A stretch of DNA of 64,000 nucleotides. It comes from Devosia sp. MC521 (lineage in GTDB: Bacteria; Pseudomonadota; Alphaproteobacteria; Rhizobiales; Devosiaceae). Below are positions 61,406 to 64,000 of the stretch, piece by piece; position 1 is the first letter of the stretch; every line of letters starts with the position of its first letter. Made by a program: the position numbers and the translations under genes. The notes under the pieces were generated by a model that was not told the DNA's origin, did no database searches, and saw only the letters and a program-made list of their open reading frames with translations. Location: assembly GCF_014127105.1 (NCBI RefSeq), contig NZ_CP059902.1:1645001-1709000 (forward strand), read 5' to 3'.

Positions 61406-61447
61406 ACTGGCGATGGCTCCAAAACGGTGAAGGATTGTTGGCTGCGG

Positions 61448-62173
61448 CTAGTCGAGTGATGGCAGCTGATGGAATGCATCTTTGAGCGCAGCGCCCCAGC
61501 CTTCAGATATCGCCACGTAATATGGATCGTTCCGCTCAAACCGCCTTTGCGCCTCGAGGTCGAAGCTATCCTTGTTGTAGATCTGCAGATCGAGCGGCAG
61601 CCCCACCGAGAGATTGGATTTGAGCGTAGAGTCAAAGGAAACCAGCAAGAGCTTGATCGCCTGATCAACGCTCATTTCTCGCTCATAAGCGCGCACCAGG
61701 ATTGGCTTTCCGTACTTATGCTCGCCGATTTGGAAGAACGGCGTGTCAGCGGAGGATTCAATAAAATTGCCCTCTGGGTAGATGTAGAACAGCCGCGGCT
61801 CTTCACCCTTGATCTGCCCACCGAGGATAAACGACGCCCCAAAAGCATCTGCATTCTGCCCACCCGGCGCGGCATCGCGGATGACTTCTTTGACCACTGA
61901 GCCGATGAGCTGTGCTGTCTGGAACACGCTTCCAGTGCTGTGCAGTGTCGGTTGCCCAGGTTTTGGCGTGCGAATACGCTCGTCCAAGAGGCTTGAAACA
62001 GCTTGCGTCGTCGCCAAATTTCCCGCTGACAGCAAGACGATAGCACGCTCTCCGGGAACGCTCCAGTTACGCATTTTCGAGAAGACAGAGATGTTGTCGA
62101 GCCCTGCATTGGTGCGGGTGTCGGACATGAAAATCAGCCCACGATCCAGCTTCATACCAACGCAATACGTCAT
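61448..62173 (-). CDS. anbu: Anbu proteasome-like peptidase
   Basis: Anbu is a bacterial relative of the HslV and proteasome beta subunits that forms a ring assembly in the cytoplasm. The 241-aa protein begins MTYCVGMKLDRGLIFMSDTR, giving Thr2 as N-terminal nucleophile after Met removal, with SDTRTNAG and FSKMRNW as supporting active-site segments. It is the last gene of an operon with transglutaminase-like, alpha-E and ATP-grasp genes, the arrangement characteristic of Anbu. The transposon lies 47 bp beyond its 3' end. Confidence 0.92.
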   Translation of the reverse strand: MTYCVGMKLDRGLIFMSDTRTNAGLDNISVFSKMRNWSVPGERAIVLLSAGNLATTQAVSSLLDERIRTPKPGQPTLHSTGSVFQTAQLIGSVVKEVIRDAAPGGQNADAFGASFILGGQIKGEEPRLFYIYPEGNFIESSADTPFFQIGEHKYGKPILVRAYEREMSVDQAIKLLLVSFDSTLKSNLSVGLPLDLQIYNKDSFDLEAQRRFERNDPYYVAISEGWGAALKDAFHQLPSLD

Positions 62174-62190
62174 GGGTCTTCGTCCTATTC

Positions 62191-62991
62191 CTACTGTTCG
62201 ACGCTGATATGGACGTCTAGCGTCTCGCCAGCTGCCCCCATCCGCACGCCTGAGACAGGAGCGGCCGAACGATAGTCTAGGCCGACGGCGATTCGAACAT
62301 AATTGTGGTTTGGACAGATATTGTTGGCGGCATCGAAGCCAACCCAGCCCAGACTGTCCACATAGGCCTCGGCCCAGGCATGGCTCGCTGTCTGGTCGGT
62401 TACGCCTTCCATGCGCAAATAGCCCGAAACATAGCGCGAAGGAATCCCGAGGAGCCGCGCCGCTGAGAGGAAGATATGGGAATGGTCTTGGCAGACCCCT
62501 GCTCCATTATCGAGCGCCACTTCAGCCTCAGTTGCGACGCTCGTTGTGCCGGGCGAATAGACTACGCGGGAATGGATCGTGTTCATTAGAGTGTGCAGTA
62601 AGGCGAGCTGATCGGCCTGTTCATCGCGAATGCCCTCTGCCAGCTCGCGAATATGCGGGCCTGCTTTGGTGAGGTCGGTCACGCGCTCATAAATCCAAAG
62701 TGGAGGGCCACCAGCACTCTTGCCAACGACCCCTGCCCGATCCTCCGTCTCGACTACACCATGGGCCTGCACGATGATGCTGTCGGCACTGCGCTCGTGC
62801 TTGAACAGCTCGACCTTGTTGCCAAAACCGTCGACATAGCTGACCTCCCGATCAGCTCCACTCACTTCGACGCTCCATTCACGCACAACCTGCCCCGCGA
62901 TATTTTGCGGCCACAAGCGAAGCCGCTGCAGCGCAAAATTGACGGGCTGGTCATAGTCATAGCGAGAGGTGTGATTGATGGTGAGCAGCAC
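62191..62991 (-). CDS. transglutaminase-like cysteine protease-fold protein of the Anbu operon
   Basis: The 266-aa protein has an N-terminal bacterial transglutaminase-like domain (YDYDQPVNFALQRLRLWPQ) and a core with the Cys-His-Asp triad: GAGVCQDHSHIF near 167, ASHAWAEAYV and WVGFDAANN. It starts with GTG at 62991, 6 bp after the alpha-E stop. In Anbu operons it may modify or process a peptide made by the ATP-grasp partner; the substrate is unknown. Confidence 0.9.
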   Translation of the reverse strand: MLLTINHTSRYDYDQPVNFALQRLRLWPQNIAGQVVREWSVEVSGADREVSYVDGFGNKVELFKHERSADSIIVQAHGVVETEDRAGVVGKSAGGPPLWIYERVTDLTKAGPHIRELAEGIRDEQADQLALLHTLMNTIHSRVVYSPGTTSVATEAEVALDNGAGVCQDHSHIFLSAARLLGIPSRYVSGYLRMEGVTDQTASHAWAEAYVDSLGWVGFDAANNICPNHNYVRIAVGLDYRSAAPVSGVRMGAAGETLDVHISVEQ

Positions 62992-62997
62992 TTTGGA

Positions 62998-63939
62998 TCA
63001 ATCGAAGTTGTAGACTTCGGCGATTTCCACGCCCAGCCGATTGTTGCATTCAATAAAGTCGGTGAGGAATTCGTGGAGACCGCCGTCGAAAATTGGCTCG
63101 ATAGTGGTGTCGTTCAGCGTCGCCAACGTCCGTTCAGCAGAGCTGTGGCACACATGCCGCTCACCATAATCCTTCGCCAGAAAATTGAGATTTTCGACGA
63201 TATTGCGATACGCAAAATTCAGCGATCGCGGCATGCGGCCATCAAGAATGAGATAGTCAGCAATCTGCGCCGGGCGATAATCCCCCGCATAGACCCAACG
63301 ATAGGATCGGTGCGCCGAAACCGAGCGCAGGATCGACTCCCATTGATAATTATCAATGGTGGAGCCAACATAAGACACAGCCGGCAAGAGCACATAATAC
63401 TTCACGTCAAGAATACGAGCCGTATTATCCGCTCGCTCGATGAAGGTGCCAATGCGGGCAAAATTGAAGATCTCATTGCGCAGCATGGTGCCGTGAAAAG
63501 CCCCGCGAATAAGCGAGGTCTGTCGCTTGATATGATCAAGCACCGGCGGAATGTCGCTCTGCGGTACTGGATCGCGCAGCACGTCATTGAGCGCCATCCA
63601 CGCCTCGTTGACCGCTTCCCAAGCGTCGCGCGTTAGCGCAGTTCGTACCATGCGGGCATTAGCGCGAGCAGACTCGATTGTGGCGAGCACACTCGACGGA
63701 TTATCCCGGTCCCGTAGGATGAAGTCCGAGACATTCGCCGCATCAAAACTCTTGTACTTATCGGCAAAACGCTGGTGCGCGCCCGCCGAGGACACCACGG
63801 AGGACCATTCCTCTGAGGCATTGTTCGTGCGCGTCAGCGCCATGCGCAGGCCGGCATCAATAATACGGGCTGCGTTTTCCGCTCGCTCAATATAGCGATG
63901 CATCCAAAATAGACCGCTCGCGGTGCGTCCAAGAAGCAT
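62998..63939 (-). CDS. alpha-E domain protein (COG2307)
   Basis: The 313-aa all-helical protein begins MLLGRTASGLFWMHRYIERA, a strong alpha-E family signature, and has RAENAARIIDAG and FIERADNTARILDVKYY internal repeats. Alpha-E proteins accompany a circularly permuted ATP-grasp ligase and a transglutaminase-like protein in Anbu-type operons. Its enzymatic role is not established. Confidence 0.92.
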   Translation of the reverse strand: MLLGRTASGLFWMHRYIERAENAARIIDAGLRMALTRTNNASEEWSSVVSSAGAHQRFADKYKSFDAANVSDFILRDRDNPSSVLATIESARANARMVRTALTRDAWEAVNEAWMALNDVLRDPVPQSDIPPVLDHIKRQTSLIRGAFHGTMLRNEIFNFARIGTFIERADNTARILDVKYYVLLPAVSYVGSTIDNYQWESILRSVSAHRSYRWVYAGDYRPAQIADYLILDGRMPRSLNFAYRNIVENLNFLAKDYGERHVCHSSAERTLATLNDTTIEPIFDGGLHEFLTDFIECNNRLGVEIAEVYNFD

Positions 63940-63960
63940 TAGTCAGGTCCCCTCGCCCGC

Positions 63961-64000
63961 TTAATCGTCCAGTATCCAAGTGTCTTTGGTGCCGCCGCCC
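63961..64000 (-). CDS. 3' end of a circularly permuted ATP-grasp protein, truncated by the window
   Basis: Only 12 codons are visible (GGGTKDTWILDD, stop). The GGGxKDTW ending and the position before the alpha-E gene match circularly permuted ATP-grasp (COG2308) proteins, which normally precede alpha-E in this operon. Confidence 0.6.
   Translation of the reverse strand, partial: GGGTKDTWILDD

Overview
The window looks like the chromosome of a free-living alphaproteobacterium of the Hyphomicrobiales, most like a Devosia-type genome. This is an inference from gene content and order (trpEGDC followed by moaC-moeA, secG-pyrG, rlpA-dac-tmk-holB-metG-tatD, an Anbu operon) and not from a marker-gene comparison. 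There are no rRNA or tRNA genes and no CRISPR array.

Positions 1-40163 are ordinary chromosome. They hold a DUF1365 protein; a long minus-strand operon ppiD-like, trpE, trpG, trpD, trpC, moaC, moeA whose last six junctions are mostly 1-4 nt overlaps; tpiA, secG, pyrG, eno; an aquaporin gene broken by one in-frame TGA; metH with a perfect 20-bp palindrome upstream; a cell-wall and replication cluster (rlpA, D-Ala-D-Ala carboxypeptidase, tmk, holB, metG, tatD, an MBL hydrolase); the methionine importer metNIQ; and a fucosidase plus sugar ABC transporter operon facing a LacI-type regulator, with two matching palindromic operators between them.

Positions 40347-61400 are one complete Tn7-like transposon of 21,054 bp. 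It has TGT...ACA ends, related terminal repeats and a 5-bp target duplication (ATCAG) on both sides. The right part is the transposition module tnsA-tnsB-tnsC-tniQ. It is preceded by a soluble FtsH-like AAA/M41 protease, a 78-aa protein and a tyrosine-recombinase-like protein that has lost catalytic residues and ends in a LuxR-like helix-turn-helix. The left part is cargo: seven genes on the minus strand, six of them joined by 1-8 nt overlaps. They encode a small HTH protein, an MmeI-like DNA methyltransferase, an SF2 helicase, a GIY-YIG (T5orf172-type) nuclease, a SIR2-like protein, a 189-aa unknown protein and a Rad50-like zinc-hook ATPase. I cannot match this set to a named defence system and read it as a candidate undescribed anti-phage or anti-plasmid system.

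Positions 61448-64000 return to chromosome: the Anbu proteasome-like peptidase operon (ATP-grasp, alpha-E, transglutaminase-like, Anbu), whose first gene runs off the right edge.
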